DNA from: Hufsiella ginkgonis
GTDB taxonomy: Bacteria; Bacteroidota; Bacteroidia; Sphingobacteriales; Sphingobacteriaceae
NCBI RefSeq assembly: GCF_009834915.1
Contig: NZ_WVHS01000001.1
Location: 744,001-808,000 of the forward strand
Direction of reading: 5' to 3'
Length of the DNA: 64,000 bases
This document shows, in pieces, positions 36,647-45,764 of the stretch. Every line of letters starts with the position of its first letter. Within the stretch, counting starts at the first letter, position 1. Both the position numbers and the translations under genes were made by a program. The notes beneath the pieces are model-generated. The model worked only from the letters and a program-made list of their open reading frames with translations. It was not told the origin of the DNA and searched no databases.

Positions 36647-37177
36647 CTAAACCGGATCATCTCCGAATAAACTGATCGCTGATACACCTTTATTAAGCTC
36701 GTTCATCACCTCGATTTGATGCTTTACATTCCCCCGTTCGTCGATATGCTGCAGAAAAATTCCGTCGTCCCTTAACACCTCGCCAATCAACTTGCTTCTA
36801 TGGCATTCGCAAGGCTTGCTTTCGCTGCACATCACTGCCACTTTCAGGCCCTGTATATGGGCTTTTTTCAGCCTTTCGATACCCTGGCGGAAGAACTCTT
36901 TGGTTTTCACGACAGAGTAATCGACTTTCCCCTCCGCATGATAACAACCAGGATCGCCCGGGCGGCCTCCCATCGCATCGCCCATAAACACATACCTGAT
37001 CCCATGCTGCTCCAGGAATGCTTTAAGAGCGAACCGGTTATATTGAGGGTTATATTTTGAGTACGGGGCGGAGCGCACGTCGATAAGGTATTCGATACCA
37101 AATCGTTTCAACAGGTTCAGGAAGTCCCCAGCCTTTCGTGTGCCATGGCCTATGGTATATACCGGATGGTAACTCAT
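36647..37177 (-). CDS. DUF488 family protein
   Basis: 176 residues from ATG 37177. DUF488 marks are YTIGHGTRKAGDFLNLL, LIDVRSAPYSKYNPQYNR, YVFMGDAMGGRP and VAVMCSESKPCECHRSKLI. The conserved CE(S)xPxxCHR motif is intact. These proteins are predicted phosphatase/nuclease-like and often found near defence or RM genes. Single gene with own promoter in 37181-37447. Confidence 0.9.
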   Translation of the reverse strand: MSYHPVYTIGHGTRKAGDFLNLLKRFGIEYLIDVRSAPYSKYNPQYNRFALKAFLEQHGIRYVFMGDAMGGRPGDPGCYHAEGKVDYSVVKTKEFFRQGIERLKKAHIQGLKVAVMCSESKPCECHRSKLIGEVLRDDGIFLQHIDERGNVKHQIEVMNELNKGVSAISLFGDDPV

Positions 37178-37343
37178 CATGCTAAAATATAATTAAAACA
37201 TCTTTTTCTGCGCAAGTGGTTTGTCATCTTCTTGCCTTATTGGGTTGTCAATTATCAACATATCCACAATAGTGTTTTTCTTTGCCATGCAAGCCATACC
37301 GATTTGAAAGGAGGGTACGAAGAATAGGCCTAACTTCCTAAAC

Positions 37344-37384
37344 CCGATAGAACGGAAAGCCCGGAAGCCGAGGCACGAGGCTGA
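37344..37384. repeat. Dispersed intergenic repeat, copy B
   Basis: CCGATAGAACGGAAAGCCCGG and CCGAGGCACGAGGCTGA, the second copy of the 36539 repeat, in the 267-base gap before the DUF6232 gene. Confidence 0.65.
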
Positions 37385-37447
37385 GGACTTGGAGGGATAG
37401 CGGGACTACAGCACCCACGAAGCCACTGCAGCACCTTTCCAATAACC

Positions 37448-37822
37448 TCACCCCCTATGAATGATCGCATCACTCAGCGCATCCACAATTCCCTGAACGT
37501 ACTCCCGGTTCTTTGAAACGATGCTGTTCGCCTCGCCCGAGTTGGTGCTGATCCTTACGGCGAACTCGTTTTTGATCACCAGCAGCAGGATAATGCCCGC
37601 CACCAACAGGACGGCTCCAAGGCCTCTCGCGTCTTCGGATAAGAGCATCAGCAGGCCGGCAACGACCAGGAGTACGGGTGCCGTCCTGCTTTTTTTGATC
37701 TCGAATACGTGTACAGAAGAGATGTTCCGCATCGCGTAGGTTTTGGAGCCGGTTTTGAACCTGGATTGGGTGACTACCACCGTTGTGTCCTGGTAAAAGG
37801 TTGTTTCGTTTATTGTTTCCAT
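37448..37822 (-). CDS. DUF6232 family membrane protein
   Basis: 124 residues: an N-terminal strand domain (TTFYQDTTVVVTQSRFKTGSKTYAMRNISSV, quoted as pattern), two adjacent membrane helices (about 49-82) and a C-terminal part that ends EYVQGIVDALSDAIIHRG. Matches the two-helix DUF6232 family. Function unknown. Confidence 0.75.
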   Translation of the reverse strand: METINETTFYQDTTVVVTQSRFKTGSKTYAMRNISSVHVFEIKKSRTAPVLLVVAGLLMLLSEDARGLGAVLLVAGIILLLVIKNEFAVRISTNSGEANSIVSKNREYVQGIVDALSDAIIHRG

Positions 37823-37897
37823 GATGACTGGTTTTTATGATGACCAGGTACGTCAAAAATATCCGGCTAAACAAACCGGTTATTACGGGAAACCGTA

Positions 37898-38629
37898 CTA
37901 CCCGGCTTCCCCGTCCTTATGCACATCCTTGAACCGCAGCATCTGCCCTAACTTCAGTTCGCGCGCCTGGTCGAACCCGCAGGTGGAGGTAAATTCGCGG
38001 GGGTTTTGGTAGGTGCCGAACAGCATGTCCCACCATACGATGTCGCCGTAGTTGTTGGTATGTTTCTCGTATTCGTGGTGGATGCGGTGCATTTCCGGTC
38101 GCTGGAAAATGTACCCGATCCACTGCGGCGTTTTCACGTTGGTGTGGTAAAAGAATTCGCCAAGGGCTGTGCACAGGGTGTAGACGGCGCCGGCTTCGGG
38201 ATTAAGGCCGAGGAGCGTATACACGAGGAGGCTGCCGATAACGGAGTTGACGGTCATCTCCAGGGGGTGCTTGTAGAACGAGGTGATCACTTCCAGCCGC
38301 GCGGGACTGTGATGGACCTGGTGAAAGCGCGTCCACAAAAAATCGCTTTCATGGCGCCAGCGGTGCCACCAGTAGAACACGAACGTGGCGACGACGTACG
38401 CGATCACTCCTCCCGCCCAATCGGGAACGATCTGCGAAAGATGGAAGAGTGAAACGCCGGAAAGCCATTTTTCCCACGAGAGGCCGGCCACCACCACTAC
38501 GCACAATTGAACGAAATTGATAGCCAGGACCCGGATCGTCCAGGTAGGTACTTCGGGCAGCTTCCAGCCGGGCGCGAGCCGTTCGAGCAGGAAGCAGAAA
38601 GTAAAACAAATAAAGATGACGGTAAGCAT
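37898..38629 (-). CDS. Sterol desaturase / fatty acid hydroxylase superfamily
   Basis: 243 residues with four to five membrane segments and the three histidine clusters of the di-iron oxygenases: HRWRH (about 87), HQVHHS (about 101) and HRIHHEYEKH (about 184). These bind two iron atoms for lipid hydroxylation or desaturation. The substrate is unknown; in Bacteroidota such proteins include hopanoid or sphingolipid modifiers. Neighbours do not narrow it down. Confidence 0.9.
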   Translation of the reverse strand: MLTVIFICFTFCFLLERLAPGWKLPEVPTWTIRVLAINFVQLCVVVVAGLSWEKWLSGVSLFHLSQIVPDWAGGVIAYVVATFVFYWWHRWRHESDFLWTRFHQVHHSPARLEVITSFYKHPLEMTVNSVIGSLLVYTLLGLNPEAGAVYTLCTALGEFFYHTNVKTPQWIGYIFQRPEMHRIHHEYEKHTNNYGDIVWWDMLFGTYQNPREFTSTCGFDQARELKLGQMLRFKDVHKDGEAG

Positions 38630-38722
38630 AACAACGTGTTTAGTTGAACACTAAAGTCGGTTGGTGTGGCCGCGTTTCTTTTGACAAATATCAAAAAGCG
38701 ATAAACAGCGGGCTTCGGTGCG

Positions 38723-39295
38723 TTATTTCCGCCGGCGGATGCGGCTCAGCGTTTCCTGGGTAATACCGAGGTAGGAAGCGATCTGCCCCAGCGACGCGTT
38801 TTGCAGTACCGATGGGTATTGGTCCAATAACCGGTTGTACCGCTCCTTCGCGTGAAGCATCCGCAAGCCGATGGCGCGCGCCTCGCTAAGGATGTAGTAA
38901 TGTTCTGTGAGCCGCCGCCCGATCACGTTGAACTCCGGGAACAGGCGATACGCTTCCTGCAGCCGTTCGTAGGAAAGGCTTACCAGCGTGCTGTCCTGCA
39001 GCAGCTCGATGCGTTCGGCGCCGGGCGTTTGGGTGAAGAAGCTGTACACGGAGATGATCACGTCGCCCTCGCCCATAAACCAGGCGGTAACCTCCTTGCC
39101 GTCGTTAAAGTAGCAGGCCCGTGCAAATCCCGAATGGATGAAATAGATCTTCCGGCAGGTAGTGCCTTCCTCCAGGAGAACGTGCCGTGGGGGAAGCTCG
39201 TAAACGCGTGTATGCGTGTGCAGGAAATCCTGCAGCGGATTGCCGGGGGGATAAAGGCGGCTGAACCTGTGGAGAAGATGCTCAAGGGGCGACAT
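38723..39295 (-). CDS. Crp/Fnr family transcriptional regulator
   Basis: 190 residues from MSPLEHLLHRFS (ATG at 39295). An N-terminal cyclic-nucleotide-binding beta-barrel (VYELPPRHVLLEEG, IYFIHSGFARACYF, EVTAWFMGEGDVI) is followed by the C-terminal helix-turn-helix (LGQIASYLGITQETLSRIRRRK). This is the common short Bacteroidota Crp type, which lacks most of the family's cAMP contacts. It lies 94 bases before the hydroxylase gene on the same strand and may regulate it. Confidence 0.88.
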   Translation of the reverse strand: MSPLEHLLHRFSRLYPPGNPLQDFLHTHTRVYELPPRHVLLEEGTTCRKIYFIHSGFARACYFNDGKEVTAWFMGEGDVIISVYSFFTQTPGAERIELLQDSTLVSLSYERLQEAYRLFPEFNVIGRRLTEHYYILSEARAIGLRMLHAKERYNRLLDQYPSVLQNASLGQIASYLGITQETLSRIRRRK

Positions 39296-39482
39296 AAGAA
39301 TTAAAGTTAGCAAAACCGGCCGCTCTGCGGAAGAAGTTTCCACTTCGCACGCCGGCTATACAAGGCGTTGAGCTGGCAGGAACGTTGCCGTATAGCCAAC
39401 CACTTGAACAGCGTGCCGTATAATTTTCCCGAAAATAACCCTCCCCGCCTGGATCGAACCAGGTTAAAGCAAGGGCACGGCA

Positions 39483-39772
39483 ATGAGCAATATCTTCAAC
39501 GAAGACTTTAGGGATTATACAGCGGCTTAACAACCTGACGCTGGAAAAGCTTCTTCACCATCCAAGTTTGGACGTGTTTAGCTTTGGAAACCTCCTTCGG
39601 CTATCGATATCATGGTAAAGGTGAAAGGCCTTAACTTTGCTGACTGTTTCGGGAAAGCGTTATTTTTGAAGACTACGGGCTGCTTATCAGAACTATTCAC
39701 CTGGACGACTTAAGGGATGCCAAGCGTTCTTCCGGGCGAGCCAAAGATATTAACGACCAGGAAAATTTATAA
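39483..39772 (+). pseudogene. Nucleotidyltransferase (MNT/AbiEii-like) gene, decayed
   Basis: Starts MSNIFNEDFRD at 39483 and, after frame changes, continues as DVFSFG, then a block coding IDIMVKVKGLNFADCFGKA, then VIFEDYGLLIRTIHLDDLRDAKRSSGRAKDINDQENL with stop at 39770. This is the normal end of small nucleotidyltransferases of Bacteroidota. The GGYSVILHG active-site segment is deleted and at least three single-base shifts are present, so the gene is dead. Confidence 0.75.
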
Positions 39773-39780
39773 GTACATTG

Positions 39781-39870
39781 GTTGTGGTCACCAGGATCTT
39801 ATACACCAGTACGAGCTCCGGCGACCTGCCGGCAAAAACAAAGTGTCGAAACTGCCCCGCGCGCTAAACA
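39781..39870 (-). pseudogene. DUF5655 fragment, relic of the 20501-20902 family
   Basis: Minus-strand reading gives FAGRSPELVLVYKIL, nearly identical to FAGRSPELVLVFDKIL of the intact gene, with DNA identity over about 60 bases (ACCAGTACGAGCTCCGG core). Outside this block only weak similarity remains. It is a short relic of a second copy. Confidence 0.65.
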
Positions 39871-40032
39871 GAAGGACGGATATTTTGAGTCTTCTAAAAT
39901 GGTTGCACTTTGTATTCGTCCACAATAAAATTACAGATGTGCCAGGAAAATAAAATCGGGATATATATAGGTTAAAGGGTTATTCACCATCTTAGGAACC
40001 TAAAAACCTGATAGTATAAAAATAATATTCTT

Positions 40033-42201
40033 ATGCATAGAAAAGTGATCTCTGTGTTTATCGCATTTGCGTTTATATTGATTCTATGCAGTCTTGTAAC
40101 ATCCTACTCACCTGGAGAAAAAAAACAGGAGGGTAAGATAGCGGGCAAAATTGTTTACAATAAGAAGAAGCATAGCCTGACGTTATCATGGCCAGCATTC
40201 GGCTCTTCGGGGAATTATGTGATCACCAGAGGAGGCAGTCGATTGGCGTCAGATTTTATGCCGGTAGGTTCCACTTCTGCGCCGAAATTTACAGATACCA
40301 AACCGAATGCAGATAAATACGAAAACTATTATAAAATTACCCGTGACTCTATCACCATCATACTTTCGCTGGAGAACCAAATTTTTGGTAACAATATGTA
40401 TTTCTATGACAGGAAATATGAAAAAGCAGCAACTGCACGAAACGAAATCAATTCGCATTTTGGCGCCATTGGCCGAAGCGGATCAAATGGCGAATGGACT
40501 ACAAAACGCCAGGCATATTATTTCAAAGCGAATGTTGATGGTCAAACTTACGATGCGGGTGGGTCGGGTTCTGCATCATCGGCAGCGGCTAACTCGATAG
40601 AATTGGGGTTCTACTCTCACATCGGTGGTTTGGGCAAATTACCTGGAGACGTTAAACTGGGTGCTATATTCACCCGGCCTCACCTTTCGGGCGGAGCAAA
40701 TGCCACGTGTACATTTTGGCGTTCTGTGGAAAATGTGGCAGTGATGCGGGATTTTGCCTGGACAGTTTCCCAATCGACCAGTGCACGGAGAATGCTGATT
40801 GAAAGCACGTCGAAATATATTTCGGATGTTGGAAGCAATAACTTTTGGGGCAGCGGTGGTTTTATTGCAGACACCCGTTATACGTCGGCCAGGCCAAACT
40901 GGGGCGGACAACAACAATGGTACACCAGGAACACCGTCTTCCCTGCTGGCCCGGGAGCCATGGGCGGTTCGTATAATATGGTTTGGCAGGGTTGCATCAA
41001 TGCTCCGCAAGCGGATCATATCAATACTCCGATTCCTGCTACACCCATTATCAGGGAGAAACCTTTCCTTTTTATAGACAAGGATGGCGAATACAAAGTA
41101 TTTGTCCCGGCATGGCAAAAGGACAGGGCAGGACTTTCCTGGTCGTCAACAGGTATGGGCAAAGGTAAAATCCAGGATCTGCTTAAAGACTGGTATGTTG
41201 CCAAAGAAGGCGACACGGATACGGAAATTAACAAAGCCCTAAAAGCCGGCAAAAATGTATTTTTCACCCCGGGACATTATTCATTAAATGCGCCTATCCA
41301 GGTGAATAGAAAAGACGCAATACTTTTAGGTGCCGGTATCGCTTCCGTAACGCTGGAGCCTACCGAAAAAAACACCTGGGGATGTATCTATGCCGACGAT
41401 AAGGACGGAATTATCATTGCCGGATTGTTGATGGATTCGTTTAACAGTACCACTTACCAGGTCAGAATTGGTAACGAAGGAGCGAATGCAGACCATTCTG
41501 CAAACCCGCTTTTGCTTACCGACATTACTTGCAGGATAGGCGGCGTTCAGTCAAAAAACATCCAGGTACATGCTTCGATGCAAATAAACAGCAACAACGT
41601 GGTGGGCGATCACTTCTGGTTGTGGCGCGCCGACCATGGATCGCAACGTGGCGGAAATGCACGCTGGACAAGAGACCGGTGTAAAAACGGGTTGATCGTT
41701 ACCGGTGATGACGTTACGCTTTACGCCCTGTTTGCCGAGCACTACCAGGAATATGAAGTACTATGGTTGGGAGAACGTGGCAGAACCTATTTTTTACAGA
41801 ACGAACCGCCGTACGATGCCCCGGACCAGGCAGCCTGGAGCAGCCAGGGAGGCCGAGTTGATGGTTATGCGGCTTTCAAGGTAGCTAATACCGTAAAAGA
41901 ACATCACAGTATAGGAATGGGTTCTTACGCTGTTTTCACAGGAACCGATGGCCATGTGAACAAGAAAAACGGCTTTGAAATACCTAACAGCCCGAATGTG
42001 ACACTCGAGAAAATGTGTATCACGCGTTTTTCTGGTCCGGGTAATATCCAAAACGTGGTGAATGGCATTGGTGGCAGCACGGCAACTGGTGTAAAACGCG
42101 TGGCATCATACAACAATGGTACAGGCACACCACCTTACGACGAAGGATTTGATTTGCCCGATCGTGAATCATATCCTGCTTATATCGGTATGGATAAGTA
42201 A
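40033..42201 (+). CDS. Secreted right-handed beta-helix protein
   Basis: 722 residues with a signal peptide (about 1-25). Residues 30-110 resemble a fibronectin/immunoglobulin-like module (KKHSLTLSWPAFGSSGNYVITR). From residue 380 on, a pectate-lyase-like beta-helix begins with the GKNVFFTPGHYSL motif and continues through DAILLGAGIASVTLEP and DGIIIAGLLMDS. Proteins of this layout are often mislabelled adenylyl cyclase; a polysaccharide-active or adhesive role is more likely. Monocistronic. Confidence 0.75.
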   Translation: MHRKVISVFIAFAFILILCSLVTSYSPGEKKQEGKIAGKIVYNKKKHSLTLSWPAFGSSGNYVITRGGSRLASDFMPVGSTSAPKFTDTKPNADKYENYYKITRDSITIILSLENQIFGNNMYFYDRKYEKAATARNEINSHFGAIGRSGSNGEWTTKRQAYYFKANVDGQTYDAGGSGSASSAAANSIELGFYSHIGGLGKLPGDVKLGAIFTRPHLSGGANATCTFWRSVENVAVMRDFAWTVSQSTSARRMLIESTSKYISDVGSNNFWGSGGFIADTRYTSARPNWGGQQQWYTRNTVFPAGPGAMGGSYNMVWQGCINAPQADHINTPIPATPIIREKPFLFIDKDGEYKVFVPAWQKDRAGLSWSSTGMGKGKIQDLLKDWYVAKEGDTDTEINKALKAGKNVFFTPGHYSLNAPIQVNRKDAILLGAGIASVTLEPTEKNTWGCIYADDKDGIIIAGLLMDSFNSTTYQVRIGNEGANADHSANPLLLTDITCRIGGVQSKNIQVHASMQINSNNVVGDHFWLWRADHGSQRGGNARWTRDRCKNGLIVTGDDVTLYALFAEHYQEYEVLWLGERGRTYFLQNEPPYDAPDQAAWSSQGGRVDGYAAFKVANTVKEHHSIGMGSYAVFTGTDGHVNKKNGFEIPNSPNVTLEKMCITRFSGPGNIQNVVNGIGGSTATGVKRVASYNNGTGTPPYDEGFDLPDRESYPAYIGMDK

Positions 42202-42590
42202 TTAAGAAATAGGACACCTTTACCGGGAGTTTTTAAACAAAGCTTGTGTCATATTGGTTCTTGAATTCTTTAATAAACAATGTTCGACTAACAAAGCTAC
42301 GTTGCTCAAGAATGACTGATAGGTGTCGGCCTGCTGGATATTTGATGGTATATATTGAGATTTTAGGTGTGTCGGGATGGCAGAATAATACGCTGCAAGT
42401 AAATAACTGATTTATTGCGGGTTACGAAGCCAGATTTTTCTATGGGTCACCTAATTATCAAAGCTGCATTTTCGGCGGGCTGGACGATAATTTAGGGTTG
42501 TCGGGCGGTAACGGATGATTCAAGGAACGAGTGTAGGGTAAAGATAGGAAGAAGATATTTATTTGGAAAGGGGTGCAATAAGCTATTGAT
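42202..42590. other. Gene-free stretch with left island repeat
   Basis: No coding frame of substance. GTCGGGATGGCAG (42371-42383) and TAAAGATAGG (42539-42548) are spaced 168 bases apart, and match 53398-53410 and 53568-53577, spaced 170. The stretch between is diverged but alignable (AGGGTTGT, GGTAAC, GGAT blocks). Confidence 0.5.
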
Positions 42591-42617
42591 TTGAAGGCTC
42601 GACAAATCATATCTTTG
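42591..42617 (+). promoter_or_regulatory. Bacteroidota-type promoter
   Basis: TTG at 42591-42593 and TATCTTTG at 42610-42617, a 16-base gap, close to the TTG-n-TAnnTTTG consensus of Bacteroidota housekeeping promoters. Transcription would begin a few bases to the right and run into a terminator 60 bases later. Confidence 0.7.
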
Positions 42618-42621
42618 TACT

Positions 42622-42679
42622 GCCCTATCGAAGTGAAGACCTGAGTTCCACGCGGGAGTAGCGTAGATGGGGCTTTTTT
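42622..42679 (+). ncRNA. Small RNA candidate with own promoter and terminator
   Basis: From the predicted start, GCCCTATC (42622-42629) pairs over eight positions with GATGGGGC (42666-42673) and is followed by six T (42674-42679). An inner hairpin TTCC-ACGC-GGGA is possible at 42647-42658. The whole transcript would be about 55-60 bases. No ORF. Promoter, closed structure and terminator together support a real small RNA. Confidence 0.6.
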
Positions 42680-42685
42680 GCCACA

Positions 42686-43195
42686 TCATTGAATCCGCAG
42701 TATTTTATACTTACCGTTCCATATTAAGGATTTGTTGGTTTTATCGTCAAAGTCTTTGTAATAAAGCTCAATAAGCAGATCGTCATCGTTAAGGGTCATT
42801 TTACCAGATAGCTTATCATAAAAAGAATCAGCAGGTATCTCACGCGCGTTAATAATCCCTTGCGAGCGAGGGATGACGAATCTCATGCTATCCAAATAGG
42901 TTTTCCGTTGTAAAAGCGATATTGGATCATGAACCATAAGCATCCGTTCACCAGTGACGATAATTTCGTACTTGCCGCCAACTTCTTCGATCGTCGCGAC
43001 CTTGTTATTATATACCGGCGAAGTAAATAGGTAATAAGCGAAAGTTAAGAGCCCAAACAGGAAGGGGAATAAGAGCCTGGCAATGCGTCTGGCTCTTCCT
43101 TCGAAGATCCATTTTATTGGAAAATATAGGACGAGGTAGGCGATCCCGGCTGTTACCGCGAAAAAAGCAATTAAAAGAAACGCAAACAGAACCAT
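42686..43195 (-). CDS. Two-segment membrane protein
   Basis: 169 residues with two membrane helices near the N-terminus (about 4-28 and 40-62) and a periplasmic or cytoplasmic beta-rich domain (VATIEEVGGKYEIIVTGERMLMVHD, quoted in short). No family recognised. It is 12 bases downstream of the 43208 gene and forms a three-gene set with it and 43885. Confidence 0.65.
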   Translation of the reverse strand: MVLFAFLLIAFFAVTAGIAYLVLYFPIKWIFEGRARRIARLLFPFLFGLLTFAYYLFTSPVYNNKVATIEEVGGKYEIIVTGERMLMVHDPISLLQRKTYLDSMRFVIPRSQGIINAREIPADSFYDKLSGKMTLNDDDLLIELYYKDFDDKTNKSLIWNGKYKILRIQ

Positions 43196-43207
43196 CGTCG
43201 CTCTTGA

Positions 43208-43882
43208 TTAATACTTTTCGAATCTCGTGCCTTTCAACCAGTAATCGAAATATTCCAGGCTATCTTTCAGTTCCTTCTTTTTTAAAAGGTACTGTTTCGT
43301 ATCGATCGAGCCTTCATCTCTCGATTTCTCTAAAAGTTCTTTTTCGTTCCGTTTCAGCTGACGTTTTTTGGCGTTTTCATAATGCTCCAGGTCTTCTTTA
43401 TGTTGTTTGACCCAGCGCTCTTCAAGGATATTGGGGTTTTCTAGGTTTGTAATTCTCTCAAGCGAAACCCCTGAACGTTCAATATAGGAGATGGACTGGC
43501 CAAACTGGAATGACGGCGGTTGCCTGATAAATTGCTCATACCCATCGCACATAAACTCGAAATCGCCACGGGTGGTAATAATAGCCCAAACAGTACCCTC
43601 CTCACCAGCTTGCCGCTCGATATCCTCAATTTCGAGCGTATACCCCTCCAAGATATCCACTTCGAACTTCAGGTGCCTGATGTTCTTAAATACCAAAGTG
43701 GCTGGTGCCACCCAAAATGTAAAGGGCATCCCCTCAACTTCTGGCTGGTTCCATTTAAAAATGTAATCGATGTCGAGCTCGAGGTCTTCGGCCACGCGAA
43801 TCTTATAAATCGTTGCATCGTGCCAACCCATGTCGTCGAAGTCGGAGTCTGTCCAGATAGGCTTTTCGAGTTCGTAATGCAT
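43208..43882 (-). CDS. Immunity-protein-like hypothetical protein
   Basis: 224 residues. Starts with WTDSDFDDMGWHDATIYKI and has strand-rich DYIFKWNQPEVEGMPFTFWVAPATLVFKNIRHL blocks (quoted in parts), followed by a charged helical tail. The GWHD-type start and strand order are typical of immunity proteins in polymorphic toxin loci. No toxin gene is seen nearby. Two bases separate it from the 43885 gene. Confidence 0.6.
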   Translation of the reverse strand: MHYELEKPIWTDSDFDDMGWHDATIYKIRVAEDLELDIDYIFKWNQPEVEGMPFTFWVAPATLVFKNIRHLKFEVDILEGYTLEIEDIERQAGEEGTVWAIITTRGDFEFMCDGYEQFIRQPPSFQFGQSISYIERSGVSLERITNLENPNILEERWVKQHKEDLEHYENAKKRQLKRNEKELLEKSRDEGSIDTKQYLLKKKELKDSLEYFDYWLKGTRFEKY

Positions 43883-43884
43883 GG

Positions 43885-44394
43885 CTATTCGTTATAAGAA
43901 GCTTGATTATCAACTATTTTATTCACTCGCGACTGCAGAAACCATATACCTATTGGCAAGAAAGCCACCAGGAAGAAATCGCCGATATAATCACTTAAAC
44001 GTGCTTTTTTACCCACTTCAAGTGACTTCAGTAATTGTGCAGGGAATGCCAGATAGTTTAAAACAGCGTAGATCACATAAAACATCAGTAGTACATAAAC
44101 GCCGGTAAAAGTAATGCCCTGGCCGTCCGAAATAATCATCGCAGCTAAATATATGGTTAGCCATAAACCGCTATTAATGACGAATAAATTATAGTTTAAT
44201 TCAATTCGCTCGGGCAAATAATGATAAAGCCCATTACCCACGAGAAACGGCCAAAGAAAATATAGGACAATGCCGACGATACGTATCACAGTAGTAACAG
44301 ACGAATTATTTTCAACGGTGAAATTGCTGAGTATAACTCCTATCATAATGAATATAAAAGCTTGCCAATGTTTAAGCTTGAGGATGAACTTCAT
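43885..44394 (-). CDS. Four- to five-segment membrane protein
   Basis: 169 residues with hydrophobic stretches at about 8-27, 36-56, 68-92, 98-118 and 135-155. No family recognised. First gene of the minus-strand set 42686-44394. A divergent gene begins at 44444. Confidence 0.6.
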   Translation of the reverse strand: MKFILKLKHWQAFIFIMIGVILSNFTVENNSSVTTVIRIVGIVLYFLWPFLVGNGLYHYLPERIELNYNLFVINSGLWLTIYLAAMIISDGQGITFTGVYVLLMFYVIYAVLNYLAFPAQLLKSLEVGKKARLSDYIGDFFLVAFLPIGIWFLQSRVNKIVDNQASYNE

Positions 44395-44443
44395 GCTACA
44401 ATGATAACGGTCTGCAGATAACTTTAGTCGCGAACTAGTAAAT

Positions 44444-45268
44444 TTGGACTATTCCATCCGGCGAGATATTGCAAAACAAATGTATACTGATTTAACCCCT
44501 GAACAAAAGGCACTGGCTGACTGCATGAGTGACATTTCCGAACGATGCTTTGGCGCTGATTGGATGGATGGTCTTGAGTATGACCTTTGGAACGCTTTAT
44601 TGCATGGCGAACGGAAATATGGGCAGGGGATGATCTCTGCGAACGATATCGAGAACCTAAAGAGGATATCCAATGCCTGCAATTGTTGGATATATTTTGA
44701 CGATAAACAAGAAGAGACAGCAATCGCGCTGGAGAGGTGGAGAGAACGCTGTCAATATCTTCAGGTTCTTCCTCGAACCAAGATGTCAACATTCATCAAT
44801 AAAACAGCGCTCACGTTTAGCGGTATTGCGCTTTCCGGACTCTTGCTCTTATGGCTTTTAGGAGGGTTACTCCTTAAAACTATTCCAGGCACCCCATTTA
44901 AGTTAGATGGCTTATTAATCACGGTAATCTACCTTTCCTGTATTATTGCCGTTCAAAAAAGAGTCTTAAGAGCCGATCCTGGTACTAGTATAATCAGGTT
45001 GATCATCCTGGGTGTATTAGTGAGCCTCCTGGCAGAAGCATCCTTTCAGATCATCCGCCAATTTACTTTTCAGGATTATAGCTTGAGTGAGAGGGCAAGA
45101 TACTTTTTTACCGGGGTGATCTCCATCACCCTTCTAATGGCCGTATATTCCTTTTTTTCCGCCTACCAGCTGAAAACGAGAAGAACCGCACGGCTATTCC
45201 TTTTTATAGGAATATTTCTCGCTATAATAGCGGTTATTAAACATTTTTTTCCTTCGCCTTTTCAGTAA
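44444..45268 (+). CDS. Fused soluble plus membrane protein
   Basis: 274 residues from TTG 44444, or 262 from the ATG at 44480 (MYTDLTPEQKAL). The first 110 residues look like a stand-alone Bacteroidota family (LADCMSDISERCFGADWMDGLEYDLWNAL; WIYFDDKQEET, quoted in short) resembling small immunity-type proteins. From MSTFINKTALTFSG on there are five hydrophobic segments. The two parts meet at KMSTF, so this could be a fusion or an in-frame pair. Function unknown. Confidence 0.6.
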   Translation: MDYSIRRDIAKQMYTDLTPEQKALADCMSDISERCFGADWMDGLEYDLWNALLHGERKYGQGMISANDIENLKRISNACNCWIYFDDKQEETAIALERWRERCQYLQVLPRTKMSTFINKTALTFSGIALSGLLLLWLLGGLLLKTIPGTPFKLDGLLITVIYLSCIIAVQKRVLRADPGTSIIRLIILGVLVSLLAEASFQIIRQFTFQDYSLSERARYFFTGVISITLLMAVYSFFSAYQLKTRRTARLFLFIGIFLAIIAVIKHFFPSPFQ

Positions 45269-45323
45269 GATGAAGCGAAATTAGAGCAATTGTACTGAAA
45301 TATCTATGCACGGCATCAAACCG

Positions 45324-45669
45324 CTATTTTTTATACAACTCAATTTTCCGCCCATCAGGATTGCCGATAATTGCCACATAACCAAAATCTGTTTGTGCGG
45401 GATCTGAAAAGAACACCGCCTGTTGCTCTTTCAGCTTAGAATCGTTCCGTCGAAATCATCAATCCCGAATCCAATGCGCAAATTCTTATCTGGTTCCGTT
45501 TGATTTTTGGCAAGCGGTATATCTCTAAGACGGTTTGGCCGATGGTAGCTGAGTAGTGATAGGGTGAATTTCCGTGTTTATGAGAATCGAAGGTAAGTCC
45601 TAGCAAACTGTAAAACTCCGCCAGTTGCTGCGGTTCGCTGCTACGTAAAACCAGAAATCGGATATCCAT
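45324..45669 (-). pseudogene. VOC (glyoxalase) family gene, frameshifted
   Basis: Minus strand from ATG 45669: MDIRFLVLRSSEPQQLAEFY is a VOC start. The frame then moves to KNLRIGFGIDDFDGT (near 45500), and again to KLKEQQAVFFSDP, IIGNPDGRKIELYKK with stop at 45324. The full domain order (start, FxVDDFD, DPDGRKIEL) is present but in three frames. Confidence 0.75.
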
Positions 45670-45764
45670 AGTATAATTTAAGGTTTTATGAGAAGATTTT
45701 TAAGATCGGAAAAGATATAATACCAATTATGATTAGTTTAGGGTGAATGTGTCTCACTTAAAAC

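Noticed and set aside
39440-39470. tRNA T-arm-like sequence CCTGGATCGAACCAGG
   Set aside because: The symmetric stem has a six-base loop, no acceptor stem, no anticodon arm and no CCA neighbour; a tRNA cannot be built around it on either strand.
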